This document shows, piece by piece, positions 1 to 10,337 of a stretch of 64,000 nt of DNA. Each line of letters begins with the position of its first letter. Position 1 is the first letter of the stretch. A model generated the notes under the pieces. The model ran no database searches. It saw only the letters and a list, made by a program, of their open reading frames with translations, and was not told the origin of the DNA. Position numbers and translations under genes: made by a program. Origin of the DNA: Hypericum androsaemum (lineage: Eukaryota > Streptophyta > Magnoliopsida > Malpighiales > Hypericaceae); NCBI GenBank assembly GCA_963995505.1, contig OZ023180.1, forward strand, positions 10,487,301-10,551,300, in the 5' to 3' direction.

Positions 1-1968
1 TTGCTAGCCGGCGACAAAGGCGGTGGGAGGATGGGGTTTAAAATTATTTTTCCTGTCTTATTTGTTTTTTTATTTGTAATTTGTTCAAATTCCACGTCAT
101 TGTCAATTAACACCAAATAATCTACATGGCAGTTCATATAGGCGTTGAAAAGTTGACATGTCTTATTAGATGGTCGGGCAGTGTTGCTGAAAACTATAAT
201 AAGTTGGATCTATTCTATGCGTTTTAAATCGTAGGGTACCTAAGTGAGAATTCGTAATACCACAGGGTACTAAAATAAACTTTTATCTATTTAATAAGAC
301 TTATAATAAATTAAATTATTAATTAAATGACATATCCGGTTATGTTAAAATGGCATGTCCGACTATAACTAATAGGATGCCCGATTAATATTTCATTAAA
401 CTTATAATTAATTAGTTAATTAAATGACATACTCATTTATATTAAAATGGCATGCCCGAATATGACTAATGACATGTTATATTAAAATAATTAATATTTA
501 TAATAAAAATTAAATAATTAATTAAATAATATATCAATTTGATTTGTTTCAGTATAATATACGAATAAAGACAAAATTAAAAATAAATAAATGGACTACC
601 CCACGCGCCCAAAATCCTCTTCTTTTAAAACCTCTCCCACATCCCTTCGGTGCCACCACGTATGTCTCTTAAAGGACCTTTTTACCCTCATTCCGTTTGG
701 TACAGGAAAGTGTATCCTGCACGTAATCTTGGCCCTAAAAAAATACTGATTTACAGAATATGTATAACTTTTTATCTATTTAAAGAAAATATGTATGTTT
801 TTTGTTCATTTAAAAAAATCCCAAAAATTTAATAGCAAATTTTAAATTTCTTTATAATACAATCCGGATCATGCCTATTCTTATTTTTTTTCATAAGTTC
901 TATTTTTATATAAATAATGGGTCATTTTGGCGATTTTTATTTTTTGTTTTTGAAGAATTTGCATAGGAAGTTACTTTTTTTAAGAGCCATAAGAACTTGT
1001 TAAGATTTATATTTTGGTTCATACCAGGTGGTATTAGGATACCAAGTGAATCTTCACTAATTTTTTTATAAGTAAAGTCTATTAATAGTAATATTTATAA
1101 CATAAGTAGTGTAAAATTTTTTCTTTCGAGATTACAATCGTTGATCCAGTTAAAATCCTACCATGATAAAATCGGTAGAAAAAAAACTACGATAAGAAAA
1201 AAATACCCCATCAAATTGACATTTGAATCCTCACCAATTTGAAAGATAAAATATTATTCTAATAAATATTAACATTTACACATTCTCAAAAGTTCAAATG
1301 AGATTTTGTTTAAACTAGACTCTCACCTGATATTGCAAAAGTACTCACCAGACATCTCTTTGACTGTTTCCTTTCCTCGTGCATTGCCTTTTTAGCTTTT
1401 GACTCCAAAAAGGTAACCAAACCTGCGTTTTCTATGACCAAAGAAAGAGAGAAAGAACCCCTACTTCACTGCCACACGTTCCGTTCCTACCACTGTTCGC
1501 TTTCAAAATTCTACCACATGTGGAAATATGGCAATTCCTCGAAGCAGAGGAGAAACAAGAAATATCACCAATCAAACCAATAATCACTTACGTCAATAAA
1601 AAATTCAATATATAATAGTATTTCTAGTGCCACTAATAGAAGATAGTATTATTTTAGTTTAATAAAATATCAAATTTGATTTTTTTTAAATGTTAAATAA
1701 TTGTTGAGAATTGTTATCATTTTTAAAAATTTTAATCCAATCCAAATCTAAATTAATCGAATTACGGATACAAGGGTTAAACCAAAAAAAGAAATATCAC
1801 CGAAGGCCAGTTGTTGTATCCTTCTATTCCTCGTCAATTCCCAACCAAATACTTGTCTTTCATAAGTCCACCTGCGTAGTATACCCCCCCTCGATTCGAC
1901 TGCCCCCCCCACACAAACAAACAAATGGAAAATTTTGATATAGTCTATGTTATATAGTGTGATTTGGT
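1..1968. other. AT-rich intergenic region
   Basis: I see no convincing gene. The region is AT-rich with scattered stops on both strands; the short open frames near 650 and 1711-1981 have no recognisable motif. It holds a degraded MULE end at 229-284 (listed separately) and an imperfect direct duplication of roughly 110 bp around 290-400 and 400-475, both copies reading through 'aattaaatgacatayyc' and 'ttaaaatggcatgyccga'. A pyrimidine-rich stretch around 1330-1560 could be promoter-like but leads to no open frame. Confidence 0.5.
229..284 (+). repeat. remnant of a MULE terminal repeat
   Basis: The stretch contains two spaced copies of 'gggtac(t/c)(a/t)aa' with 'taccacagggtactaaa', the same layout as the inner side of the right terminal inverted repeat of the MULE at 2214-3117. 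No partner end or target duplication is visible, so it is a decayed end or solo terminus; the rest of the element may lie left of the window. Confidence 0.45.
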
Positions 1969-2213
1969 TAGACCTGACCACGGTTCGAATTTGGACGAAT
2001 TCGAATCGAATTTATTCGAATTCGGACGAATTCGAATCAAATTTATTCGAATTCGAATTTATCAAAACATTTCGAATTCGAATTTATCAAAACATTAAAC
2101 CATATTCAATTCTTCACAAGACGGATCGAATACGAATTATGAATTTTCAAATTTGAATCAAATTCGAATCGAATTATAATCGAATTCGAATCGAATTATA
2201 ACCAAATTATAAT

Positions 2214-3117
2214 GGGAAAAGTCCACTTTAGTACCCTGTGGTATCGACCAAAATCACTTTAGTACCCTGTGGTAAAAAACTGATCAATCGAGTCATACTT
2301 ATTCCAATTAACATCAAAAAGGGCCTCGGGCAGCTGCCCGGAGCTGCCCGAACCTAACCGAACCCTGCCCCGGCTACGTGGCCAGCCACGTCACCAATTT
2401 TTGATGACGTGGCGCCACGTCACCAATTCTCCTCCTCCTCCGCGTTCCTCCTCCTCCCCTCCGCCTCCTCCTCCCCTCCTCCTCCTCCTCCTCCCCGCGT
2501 CCTCCTCCTCCTCCTCCTCCGCGTCCTCCTCCTCCTCTCCTCCTCCTCCCCGCGTCCCCCTCCTCCTCCGCGTCCTCCTCCTCCTCCGCGTCCTCCTCCT
2601 CCTCCGCGTCCTCCTCTCCTCCTCCTCCCCGCGTCCTCCTCCCCGCGTCCCCCTCCTCCTCCGCGTCCTCCTCCTCCTCCGCGTCCTCCTCCTCCTCCTC
2701 CTCTCCTCCTCCTCCTCCCCGCGTCCCCCTCCTCCTCTCCTCCTCCTCTCCGCGTCCTCCTCCTCCGTGTCCCCCTCCTCCTCCTCTCCCCCTCCTCCCC
2801 GCGTCCCCCTCCTCCTCCGCGTCCTCCTCCTCCTCCGCATCCTCCTCCTCCCCGCGTCCCCCTCCTCCTCTCCTCCTCCTCCCCGCGTCCTCCTCCTCCT
2901 CCTCCTCTCCACGTGGTGCCACGTCATAAAAAATTGGTGACGTGGCTGGCCACGTAGCCCGGGCAGGGTTCGGGTAGGTTCGGGCAGCTTCGGGTAGCTG
3001 CCCGAGGCCCTTTTTGATGTTAATTGGAATAAGTATGACTCGATTGATCGGTTTTTTACCACAGGGTACTAAAGTGATTTTGGTCGATACCACACGGTAC
3101 TAAAGTGGACTTTTCCC
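2214..3117. mobile_element. MULE-type element with about 207-bp TIRs and a CCT-rich core
   Basis: Two long inverted repeats, about 2214-2420 and 2911-3117, match nearly base for base and begin GGGAAAAGTCCACTTTAGTA. They are flanked by the perfect 9-bp target duplication AATTATAAT (2205-2213 and 3118-3126), which identifies a Mutator-like element. The core, about 2430-2905, is a low-complexity (CCT)n array broken by CGCGTCCTCC units. Its open frames on both strands code only for Pro/Ser/Leu or Arg/Gly/Glu repeats and are not genes. There is no transposase, so it is non-autonomous. Confidence 0.9.
2430..2905. repeat. (CCT)n / CGCGTCCTCC low-complexity array
   Basis: An imperfect trinucleotide array of C/T-rich units, interrupted about every 10-25 bp by CCGCGTC. 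It forms the whole core of the surrounding MULE. The strand asymmetry is extreme (almost no A on the plus strand), so it could form triplex or G-rich structures on the minus strand. Confidence 0.9.
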
Positions 3118-3447
3118 AATTATAATTGAATTATAACCGAATTTTTCCCTCTCAAATCCCCCCATTTTATTTGAATTTTTTTTAACATATATTATTATTA
3201 TATGTACATGAATTTGAATCGAATTTAACACGAATTTAACTCGAATCAAAATTTTGAATCGAATTCGAATTAAATTCGCCGATTTTGCGAATTATAAATA
3301 TCTTGAACCGTATTCAATTCGTTTTATGACGAATTCGAATCGAATTTTTACGAATCGAATTATTGACGAATCGAATCAAATTTTTAACGAATCGAATCGA
3401 ATCGAATCACGAATCAGATTCAATTCATGGCCAGATCTAGATTTGGT

Positions 3448-3920
3448 ATATCAAATCGGTAAAATATTTAAAAGAACAACCATATTTGCTCCCAAAAAAT
3501 AAATTTTTAGTTCTACTCTTAAAATCAACTTACAAATAACAACAAAATTTGAATCAAAATATTATTAGAGCTTAAATTCAAAATTTTTAAACTTGTTTTT
3601 TGGTCGAGATTCAAAATTTCTAATTAAGCCATACTGTTTTTGCAATCTTTTTTCCCGATGACCAGTTCCCAAAAACCTCCTCCCCATTCATTAAATTCCC
3701 AATTAGATACAATTTAGCCCCACCCACCCAACAGACGTCACTTGATGACTGAACCTTCTAGGCAGGATCAAGGCCAAAAAAAAAACACACGCTTTACCAC
3801 TACACAACAAAAGATCTCGTCTGTTCATTGCTCATACTCCACAGCTTCTTCAATAGTTGCTCCGAAAATGTTCGATTTTGAATAAAATAGAAGTGCAAGA
3901 AAATACTCCTCCTTTTCCAT
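3448..3920. other. intergenic region upstream of the 4015 gene
   Basis: AT-rich sequence with no open frame that I trust. It leads into the promoter of the gene at 4015. Confidence 0.5.
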
Positions 3921-3927
3921 CTCTCTC

Positions 3928-3935
3928 TATATATA
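3928..3935 (+). promoter_or_regulatory. TATA box of the small membrane protein gene
   Basis: TATATATA follows a CT-rich tract and lies about 80 bp upstream of the ATG at 4015, leaving room for a short 5' leader. The position and context are normal for a plant promoter. Confidence 0.6.
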
Positions 3936-4014
3936 CACCTCCGACCATAAACCCAAAGCTCCAAATCTTTAAGAACCCACATACCATAAACCCTCTCTTG
4001 ATAAAAAAAAAACT

Positions 4015-4356
4015 ATGGCCAAACTTAGCCTAATCACAATCTTCCTCGCCCTTTCTCTGACTCTGGTCATCCAAGCCATGGCGGGAGCATCAGCTCGTGA
4101 AGCAGCTTCTCCGGGTCCAGGAGCACCAGGAGAATATTTGGCACCTTCATCGTCCGATGAGGCCGAGTACTCGTCAATGGAAGGGACGGCCGAAGCTCCG
4201 GTGATCAGACGGCTGGGGAGGCATCACTCGTCTGATAAGTCGGTTGCTGGTGGTGGGGTGATATTAGGCGGACTCGTCACCGCCATTTTTGCGGCAGTTT
4301 TTTGTTATATAAGGGTTACCAGGAAGAGAATCAATGGTGACCAACTTGGTCATTAG
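4015..4356 (+). CDS. small secreted / single-pass membrane protein
   Basis: The 113-residue product starts at an ATG in a good context (AACTATGGCC). Residues 1-27 form a signal peptide: basic start, a long Leu/Ile/Val core, then small residues before ASAREA. The mature N-terminal part is Pro/Gly/Ala/Ser-rich, including a short PGPGAPG stretch that recalls arabinogalactan-type peptides, and then acidic. Residues about 79-101 form a Gly/Val/Ala-rich transmembrane helix, followed by a short basic tail (RVTRKR). The likely topology is type I at the plasma membrane with a short cytosolic end. A possible poly(A) signal AATAAA lies near 4498. I recognise the layout from plant proteins of unknown function but not a named gene. 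Confidence 0.8.
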   Translation: MAKLSLITIFLALSLTLVIQAMAGASAREAASPGPGAPGEYLAPSSSDEAEYSSMEGTAEAPVIRRLGRHHSSDKSVAGGGVILGGLVTAIFAAVFCYIRVTRKRINGDQLGH

Positions 4357-4502
4357 CTTAGATTTCGTGGTCCTAAAGGGCTTAAAGGGTGGTATTTTCA
4401 TATTATTTAGTAGTGTGTAATTAATTGATTTGGTATACTGTGAATATCATTTTGAAAAGGTTGGTTATTTGCTTTGATCTATAATGTGATAATCTTAATA
4501 AA

Positions 4503-5100
4503 ATTGCATCAAAATTTAATTCTGTAATTTTTTAAATGAAAAAGAATAGCTGGATGTGTAGCTCGTTATTGGTCGGTTTTACCGTCTATAGGACGATGAC
4601 CTCTGGAAGAACGTCCAAATGTAATTGTTCTTGGTGGAACCGTTTTCAAGATAAAAGGTGGAGAGAGCGCATTAAATTCGGCACCGGCTAATGGTTGAGC
4701 ACATGGCGCAGGCAATTGTTGTTGTTCCCTAAGCGCAAAACCGTGTCTAAAATATTTCCGGTGAGTGTAAATTGTACATGAATATATTATATTGTCTCAT
4801 GTTAAGAATAAATTACGTCTCGAACTTTGATGTTTGATGAAATAGACGCTAGGGATTCTGTAGTTTGATTTCTGATTTTGCAACCCCATTAGTTTGAGTT
4901 TATTATACTCTCGAGTCCCTCGCTAATATCAGCAGTCATTTTTTTCATTTTTTGTCATGTGAAATGACTTTTATACCCTTACACAAAAAACAAACAAAAA
5001 GCTTATTTTCTTCAACCTCGGTTCAACCTTCAATCTTCTTTGCTACATTTCTTTCAACTATGCAATCTGCAATCTTCTTTGCTACAATTCTTTCAACCGT
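4503..5100. other. intergenic region with a possible left flank of a capture element
   Basis: No gene is seen. From about 4805 the sequence (words such as 'gatgtttgatgaaatagacgctaggg' and 'ttttataccctta') has the style of MULE-like terminal regions seen elsewhere in the window and may be the left flank of the unit that carries the ORC5 fragment. Exact ends were not found. Confidence 0.35.
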
Positions 5101-5109
5101 CCCTGCCCC

Positions 5110-5355
5110 CGTTGCAACCACCCACGCCAAGCGACCTCGTTTTGTCCGTAAACCAGGACCGCCCCACCCTCGACGCCTTAGTCTCCCAGTTCCCCGGGCG
5201 CCATTCCCAGATCCAGGACCTAATCTGCCTTCTGGACCCCACGGGCTCCCCGACCCTCCCTCTCTTCCTCTACGGAGCCCCCGCCACGAGGAAGACCTCT
5301 CTTCTCCTTCGTACCCTCGACCACCTCGGACGCCCGATCGTCTACTGCAGCTGCC
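5110..5355 (+). pseudogene. ORC5: fragment of ORC5 (origin recognition complex subunit 5), first exon
   Basis: The plus-strand frame reads through SQFPGRHSQI, then SPTLPLFLYGAPATRKTS, then GRPIVYCSCR. These match the N-terminal part of plant ORC5, including the PGR-xxQI motif and the AAA+ Walker A region followed by the RPxVYxSCR block. The Walker A glycine before Lys-Thr is Arg here (TRKT instead of TGKT), which should abolish nucleotide binding. The homology starts without a proper start codon context and stops after the SCR block, with no downstream exons nearby. It is a gene fragment rather than a gene, probably moved here by a transposon. The identity is from remembered family motifs. 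Confidence 0.65.
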
Positions 5356-5365
5356 GCATCAGGGA

Positions 5366-5560
5366 CTTAGGGGTATTTTTGTATTTTCAATAGTATTTCG
5401 TTGGAAAAGTTGTCAGAATTAGGATTCAGGGACTAAGTAATTTGATTAATGAAATATCAAGGACTAAACAATACTAGTCTAACTTAACCCAAAAAAAATA
5501 CTGGTCAGTCCACGTTAATCAATTTCATCAAATATTAGGGACTTATGGCTATTTTACCAT
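5366..5560. repeat. repeat family end next to the ORC5 fragment, second copy at 17736-17895
   Basis: The stretch beginning AGGGGTATTTTT, followed by 'gggactaagtaatttgatt' and 'gggacttatggctattttacc', is alignable in the same order with 17736-17895. Two distant copies with the same word order suggest a terminal region of a MULE-like family. This one abuts the ORC5 fragment. Confidence 0.45.
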
Positions 5561-6049
5561 TAATGTTTTTATAATGTGGTAGGTCGACGAGGGTGTGATT
5601 AGTATATTTTATCTTGATTTTAGAGTTATAAAGTGATCAAGGATTATTTTGGTAATCTCATGTGATGTTTGAGATGAAAATTGATCTAAAAGATTAATGA
5701 GTTCAATTTCTCAAAACTAAAAAACTATTTAACTACTAGACCTTTGAGTAAATTATGTCAAAAGCTAAGGACTGTCACTATTTTCCCCTTTTTTAATTTA
5801 ACTTTTCTCCCCTTCCTTCCAAGTTCCAACTCCATGGACTCCAAGTAAGGTAACACCCCTAAAAAAAGTTAAGGTAACAGGCCCAAGACTCAAAAGGAAG
5901 GCCCATTATTATAACGTCTAAAATTAATCTTCTCTGCTCAGTCTATTATTAACTTACCAAGATCTTTCCTCAAAATCCAAGAACCTCTTCCCCGTCGCTT
6001 TCCCTAAATCCTTTCCACCTCTCCCAAAGAATCAAAGCGTTGTTCACCA
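5561..6049. other. intergenic region and 5' leader of the fasciclin gene
   Basis: No coding content. The last 100 bp before 6050 are CT-rich and A-rich in the way of a plant 5' untranslated leader. No clear TATA box was recognised. Confidence 0.4.
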
Positions 6050-7054
6050 ATGGAATCTTCATCGGGACGGTGCGCCGGGCTGCTCTACGTCACCGTATCA
6101 GTACTACTGGCCTTCCTAGCGATCACCACAGCCTTCCAATCCGCAGCAAACAAGGCAACCTCACCAGCCACCACAAAACCAACGAGCGACCAGCTCTCCC
6201 TCAACGCATCAAGGGCCCTGAGGCGGTCCGGCTTCTCGATCATGGCCACGTTCCTCCACATTGCACCAGAGATCTTCTTCGAATCCCCGAACTCTACTAT
6301 CTTCGCGATGAAGGACTCGTCCCTCCTCGCAAACACCACCACCTCCTTCCCTCCCGGGTTCTTGAAACGCCTCCTCCAATACCACACTTCTCCTCTGAGG
6401 CTGCCCTTCTCAGAGCTCCTGAACCTGCCTCAGGGAAGCTGCTTCCCGACCGTTCTTGCGCGAAAGAGCCTCGCCATAACCAAGTCCAACGCAACCGAAA
6501 GGGCGGTAGAGATCAACCGTGTGATGATCTCTCATCCTGACATGTTTCTTGCAAAGAACCTGGTGATCCACGGCGTGGACGAGCCCTTCTCCTTGACGGA
6601 CCCCAAGAACCCGATCGAATGGACCAGGATCATCCGTGCACTAAGCTCGAACGGGCTCGTGTCCTTCGCCGTCGGACTTTACTCCGTTCTCGACGGGATC
6701 GTTCAGGACAACAAGAACCTGAGTTCGGTTACCATCTTCGCCCCGCCGGAGCTGGACTTCGTGGCTTCACCTTCTCCTGTGCTGGACAAGATCGTGAGGG
6801 TTCACATCCTGACTCGTCGGGTTGACTACGAAGAACTCGCGTCGCTGCCTGATGGGTCAATCCTGAAGACGCTGGTCCCCGGTCAGGATCTCGAGATTAG
6901 CGGGGTCAACGTCGGCGACAACGCCACCAGGAGGAGATTGGCGGTTGGGGGAGTGGAAATTGTTGCACCGGAAATGCTGGGGTCTGGCAAGTTCGTCGTC
7001 CATAAGATTTCTCGGAGTCTGGACATGGGAAGGCTTCCAAGTTCTTGGCGGTAG
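6050..7054 (+). CDS. fasciclin-like (FAS1 domain) secreted protein
   Basis: The 334-residue single-exon product starts at ACCAATGGAA. Residues about 9-30 are a hydrophobic signal peptide or anchor (LLYVTVSVLLAFLAITTAF). Two FAS1-like segments follow: about residues 50-175, with a Phe-Ala-Met-Lys-Asp stretch after NST where other FAS1 proteins have the 'TIFAP' box, and about 195-325, with SVTIFAPPE and a Val-His-Ile-Leu segment. Several N-glycosylation sequons (NAS, NTT, NAT) fit secretion. No C-terminal hydrophobic GPI signal is seen. The layout resembles the divergent FLA19/20/21 group of plant fasciclin-like proteins, extracellular proteins thought to act in the wall or at the cell surface. 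The codons are GC-rich compared with the surroundings, as expected for an active host gene. Confidence 0.85.
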   Translation: MESSSGRCAGLLYVTVSVLLAFLAITTAFQSAANKATSPATTKPTSDQLSLNASRALRRSGFSIMATFLHIAPEIFFESPNSTIFAMKDSSLLANTTTSFPPGFLKRLLQYHTSPLRLPFSELLNLPQGSCFPTVLARKSLAITKSNATERAVEINRVMISHPDMFLAKNLVIHGVDEPFSLTDPKNPIEWTRIIRALSSNGLVSFAVGLYSVLDGIVQDNKNLSSVTIFAPPELDFVASPSPVLDKIVRVHILTRRVDYEELASLPDGSILKTLVPGQDLEISGVNVGDNATRRRLAVGGVEIVAPEMLGSGKFVVHKISRSLDMGRLPSSWR

Positions 7055-7059
7055 CAGTT

Positions 7060-8140
7060 ATCGAGTAAAAAGTAACTACTAGTGTAGTGTAGGCGTTTCC
7101 TCATCGACCTCATCTGTCTTTTGTTTGTGAGACAAGTAGAGGTCCTTTCTTATTTTCATGAAAGAAAGTAACAGATTTACTATCAAAATTACGCTCTCTG
7201 TTTCGGGGTTGGATTTTGTACGGAATATTACTATTCCGAACCGTTCGGAATGAAGAGATGCGGAGATTTTTTTGTAAACGCGCTAAAATACGGAAACCAA
7301 AATGAAAAAAAACTATGCACAAACACAGGCCGGATACAAATACCATTATCACATAACTGCAAATGCCAGTATGACCTTTTTGCAAAAATGTTAAAATACA
7401 GGGACCAAAATAAAAAAAATCACGCGCGCCATTATCATAAACGGGGATTTGCCGTTTTCACAAAAACAAATGCCATTATCACATAATTGCACTTGCCATT
7501 ATCACATAATTACGCTTGCCATTGTCACATATCTGTGCTTGCTGCCGCGGTCCCCTCTTCACTCCAAACTGTTCGGAATCAATTCCTTCACTCCGTACCC
7601 AATCCAAAGCCCTCCATTTGTTTTGGGCTAGGGTGTGTTATTCTATCTCCGGTGAGTGTCTTACGTTGCTCACTCAGGATTCGGAATAGGTTCAATTAGA
7701 AGTATCCTCGTGTGATCCTTTATTTTGTCAAATATAAGAGTGTTAGACACTTGCCACTATTTAAAAAAATTAGGTTGTAATATGGTAAACTGGAATTTGT
7801 TCACTTAATAGTATAAACTAAAAGGCATATTTAGCAATAAGCACTTATATGTGAAAGAGTTAGTACCGATGTATATATAGACGATCTGAAAGGTTAGTTT
7901 ATTTCGATGTACTCTAATAATAATCTAGCACATGGTTAATAGAAATTAGTGGGCATGTTAACCCCTCAATTTTTAACAAAAAATATATTTGTGATAAAAT
8001 TATTTTAGTTTAATTAAAAAAACTATTCGCTTGATCCTCTTTTGTATCCTCACTTCCCTACTTAAGTCCTTAATAATATTACGGGATGGTGTCATTTCAA
8101 AAAAAGAAAGAAAGAATGGGATAACATTAACGAGTGAGAG
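7060..8140. other. intergenic region with a short tandem repeat
   Basis: No gene. At 7468-7546 a unit of about 25 bp, 'gccattatcacataattgcactt', is repeated three times with changes, and a single related unit lies near 7339. The remainder is AT-rich. Short open frames on both strands follow the repeats and carry no domain. Confidence 0.5.
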
Positions 8141-8182
8141 TTGGCGACGCCTGAAGGCGATCGAGTCAACCTAAACTGGGCA

Positions 8183-10337
8183 ATGAGGGTCTTCGCTCTA
8201 GGTAAATCCATTTCACAGCCTCCGATCGTCCTCAGTCCCAACTCCACGAAATCTGGACCGTTCAAATTTCAAACACATCTTTACTGTTGCGCTTCCTTTT
8301 CATCTCCCTCCAAAGCCAGCCTATATTATGCGTCTCTTATCGACAATTCGAACGCAAAAATCCACTTAAACCAGATCTACGGTAGCCTCGTGGTCTACGG
8401 AATCCACTTCAAATCCTTCCTGATCACGAAACTTGTCGGAAAGTGTACGAACCTCGGCGAGGTGGGGTATGCACGGAACCTGTTCGACGAATTTCCCGAC
8501 CCAGATGTGTTCTTGTTTAATGCGATCATTAGGTGTTACTCCAAGCACAATTGCGCATCCTATGCCATTGGGATGTACAGGAGAATGTTGGCATCCGGGG
8601 TTCGGGCTAACGTGTACACCTTCCCCTGTGTCCTCAAGGCTTGTGGTGCATTGTCGGGACTTGAAACGGGGCGGTGCGTGCACGCGCATCTAGTCAGGCA
8701 TGGGTTGGGGTCTGACTTGTTTGTGCAGAATGGCCTTGTCGCGTTCTATGCCAAGTGCGGGGAGGTGGCGAGAGCTAGTGCTGTGTTCGGGCAATTAAGC
8801 CTGAGAACTGTTGTGTCCTGGACTTCCATGATCTCTGGGTATGCTCAGAATGGATGGCCTCGTGAGGCGTTGAAAGTTTTTTCTTTTATGAGGAAGACGG
8901 ATGTGGGATTGGATTGGATATCTCTAGTGAGTGTTCTTAAGGCGTACACGGATGTAGAGGATTTGGGACATGGGAAATCCATCCACTCTTGCGTGATCAA
9001 GTTGGGACTCGAGGATGAACCTGACTTGATCATTTCGCTTACTTCAATGTATGCAAAATGTGGGCAAGTTTCCATTGCCAGATCCTTCTTTGACCGGGTG
9101 GGGACACCTAGTTTATTGTTGTGGAATGCAATGATTTCTGGATATGGGAAGAACGGGTACGCTGAGGAAGCAGTGGAGATGTTTCGCGTAATGGTAGCCA
9201 AAAATATTAGGCCGGATTCCATTACTGTGGCATCTTGTACCTCGGCTTGTTCTCAAGTTGGTTCACTGGACTTAGCAAAGTGGATGGATGATTTTGTTTC
9301 CAGAAGTGAGTTTAAAGACAATGTATACGTTAACACTGCTGTCATTGACATGTATGCTAAGTGTGGAAGTCTGGACTCGGCTCGCTCCGTTTTCGACAGA
9401 ACAGCGGGTAAAGATGTAGTCCTTTGGAGTGTGATGATTATGGGATATGCACTGCATGGATGGGGCAGAGAGTGCATCAATCTCTTCCATGCAATGAAGC
9501 AAGGTGGTGCGTGCCCGAACGAGGTCACCTTTCTAGGACTTCTTACAGCGTGCAGGCATTCAGGTCTTGTGGAAGACGGATGTGAGCTTTTCCACCAGAT
9601 GAGAGATCATGGTGTTGAACCACAGCAGCAGCATTATGCCAGTGTGGTGGATCTTCTAGGGCGTGTAGGACATCTAGATCGAGCTCATAATTTTATCAAT
9701 AGCATGCCTATTCAACCAGGTCCTAGTGTCTGGGGAGCTCTTTTAACTGCTTGCAAGATCCATCGTCATGTGACTTTAGGCGAGTATGCAGCTGAACAAC
9801 TTTTCGCATTGGATCCGGATAACCCTGGTCAGCACGTTCAGTTATCAAATCTCTATGCTTCCTGCCGTTTGTGGGATCGTGTTTCGAAGGTCCGCGTTAT
9901 GATGAAAGAGAAAGGGCTGGGTAAGGATTTAGGGTACAGCTCGATTGAGATCAATGGAAAGCTTATCGTGTTTCAAGTTGGAGATAAGTTGCATCCAAAG
10001 TTCAAAGAAATCATGGAAGAGCTCGAAAATGTTGAGAGAAGGATCACGGAAGCCGGATTTGCTCTCCATGAAGACTCTGTAATGCATGATTTGAACATCG
10101 AAGAGGTGGCTGAGACTCTCTGTAATCACAGCGAGAGACTAGCAATAGCGTATAGGACTTATAAGTACCAGCCCTGGAACTAAACTTAGAATTACAAAAA
10201 ATCTTCGAGCCTGTGAGAACTGTCATGAGGCAACCAAGTTTATCTCGAAGCTAGAGAATAGGGAGATAGTTGTGAGGGATGCAAATCGGTTTCATCATTT
10301 CAAGGATGCAGTTTGCTCCTGTGGTGATTTCTGGTAA
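8183..10337 (+). pseudogene. MEF22: PPR protein of the E/DYW class, MEF22-like, frameshifted in the DYW domain
   Basis: The frame from the first in-frame ATG (8183) runs 666 codons to a stop at 10181-10183. It has an organelle-type N-terminus, then about a dozen PLS-type pentatricopeptide repeats with typical cores (FLFNAIIRCYSK, VSWTSMISGYAQNG, LLWNAMISGYGKNGY), the E and E+ motifs (VWGALLTACKIH, HVQLSNLYA) and the start of a DYW deaminase domain with its HSER (HxE) zinc/catalytic motif. One extra base near 10154, just after the IAY motif, shifts the frame. The rest of the DYW domain (CENCH, RFHHFKD, CSCGDFW) is intact in the +1 frame and stops at 10335-10337. Residue order matches Arabidopsis MEF22, a mitochondrial C-to-U editing factor, through the whole length. 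As read, the protein lacks the CxxC part of the deaminase. The end is DFW rather than DYW. A base-calling error is possible. Confidence 0.8.

Larger units (their letters stand above)
1969..3439. mobile_element. hAT-type MITE, with a nested MULE
   Basis: The ends are TAGACCTGACCA on the left and, read from the right end inward, TAGATCTGGCCA: a short imperfect terminal inverted repeat. They are flanked by a perfect 8-bp target duplication GATTTGGT at 1961-1968 and 3440-3447. An 8-bp duplication and TAG-type ends are the hAT signature. Without the nested MULE and its extra target copy the element is about 560 bp. The body is made of GAATTCGAATC-like words on both sides and has no coding capacity, so this is a non-autonomous MITE that needs a transposase from elsewhere. 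Confidence 0.85.

Noticed and set aside
2374..3093. Long open frames on both strands coding for Arg/Gly/Glu or Pro/Ser/Leu repeats
   Set aside because: They are products of the CCT/CGCGTCC array inside a MULE. All frames are open because the repeat lacks stops; there is no start context or domain.
6040..6540. A 166-codon frame overlapping the start of the fasciclin gene
   Set aside because: It overlaps the FAS1 frame in another phase, has no domain and lacks the signal peptide that the real frame shows.
8141..8182. Extension of the PPR frame upstream of the first ATG
   Set aside because: The upstream codon at 8141 is TTG, not a normal start in a plant nuclear gene; the first in-frame ATG is at 8183.
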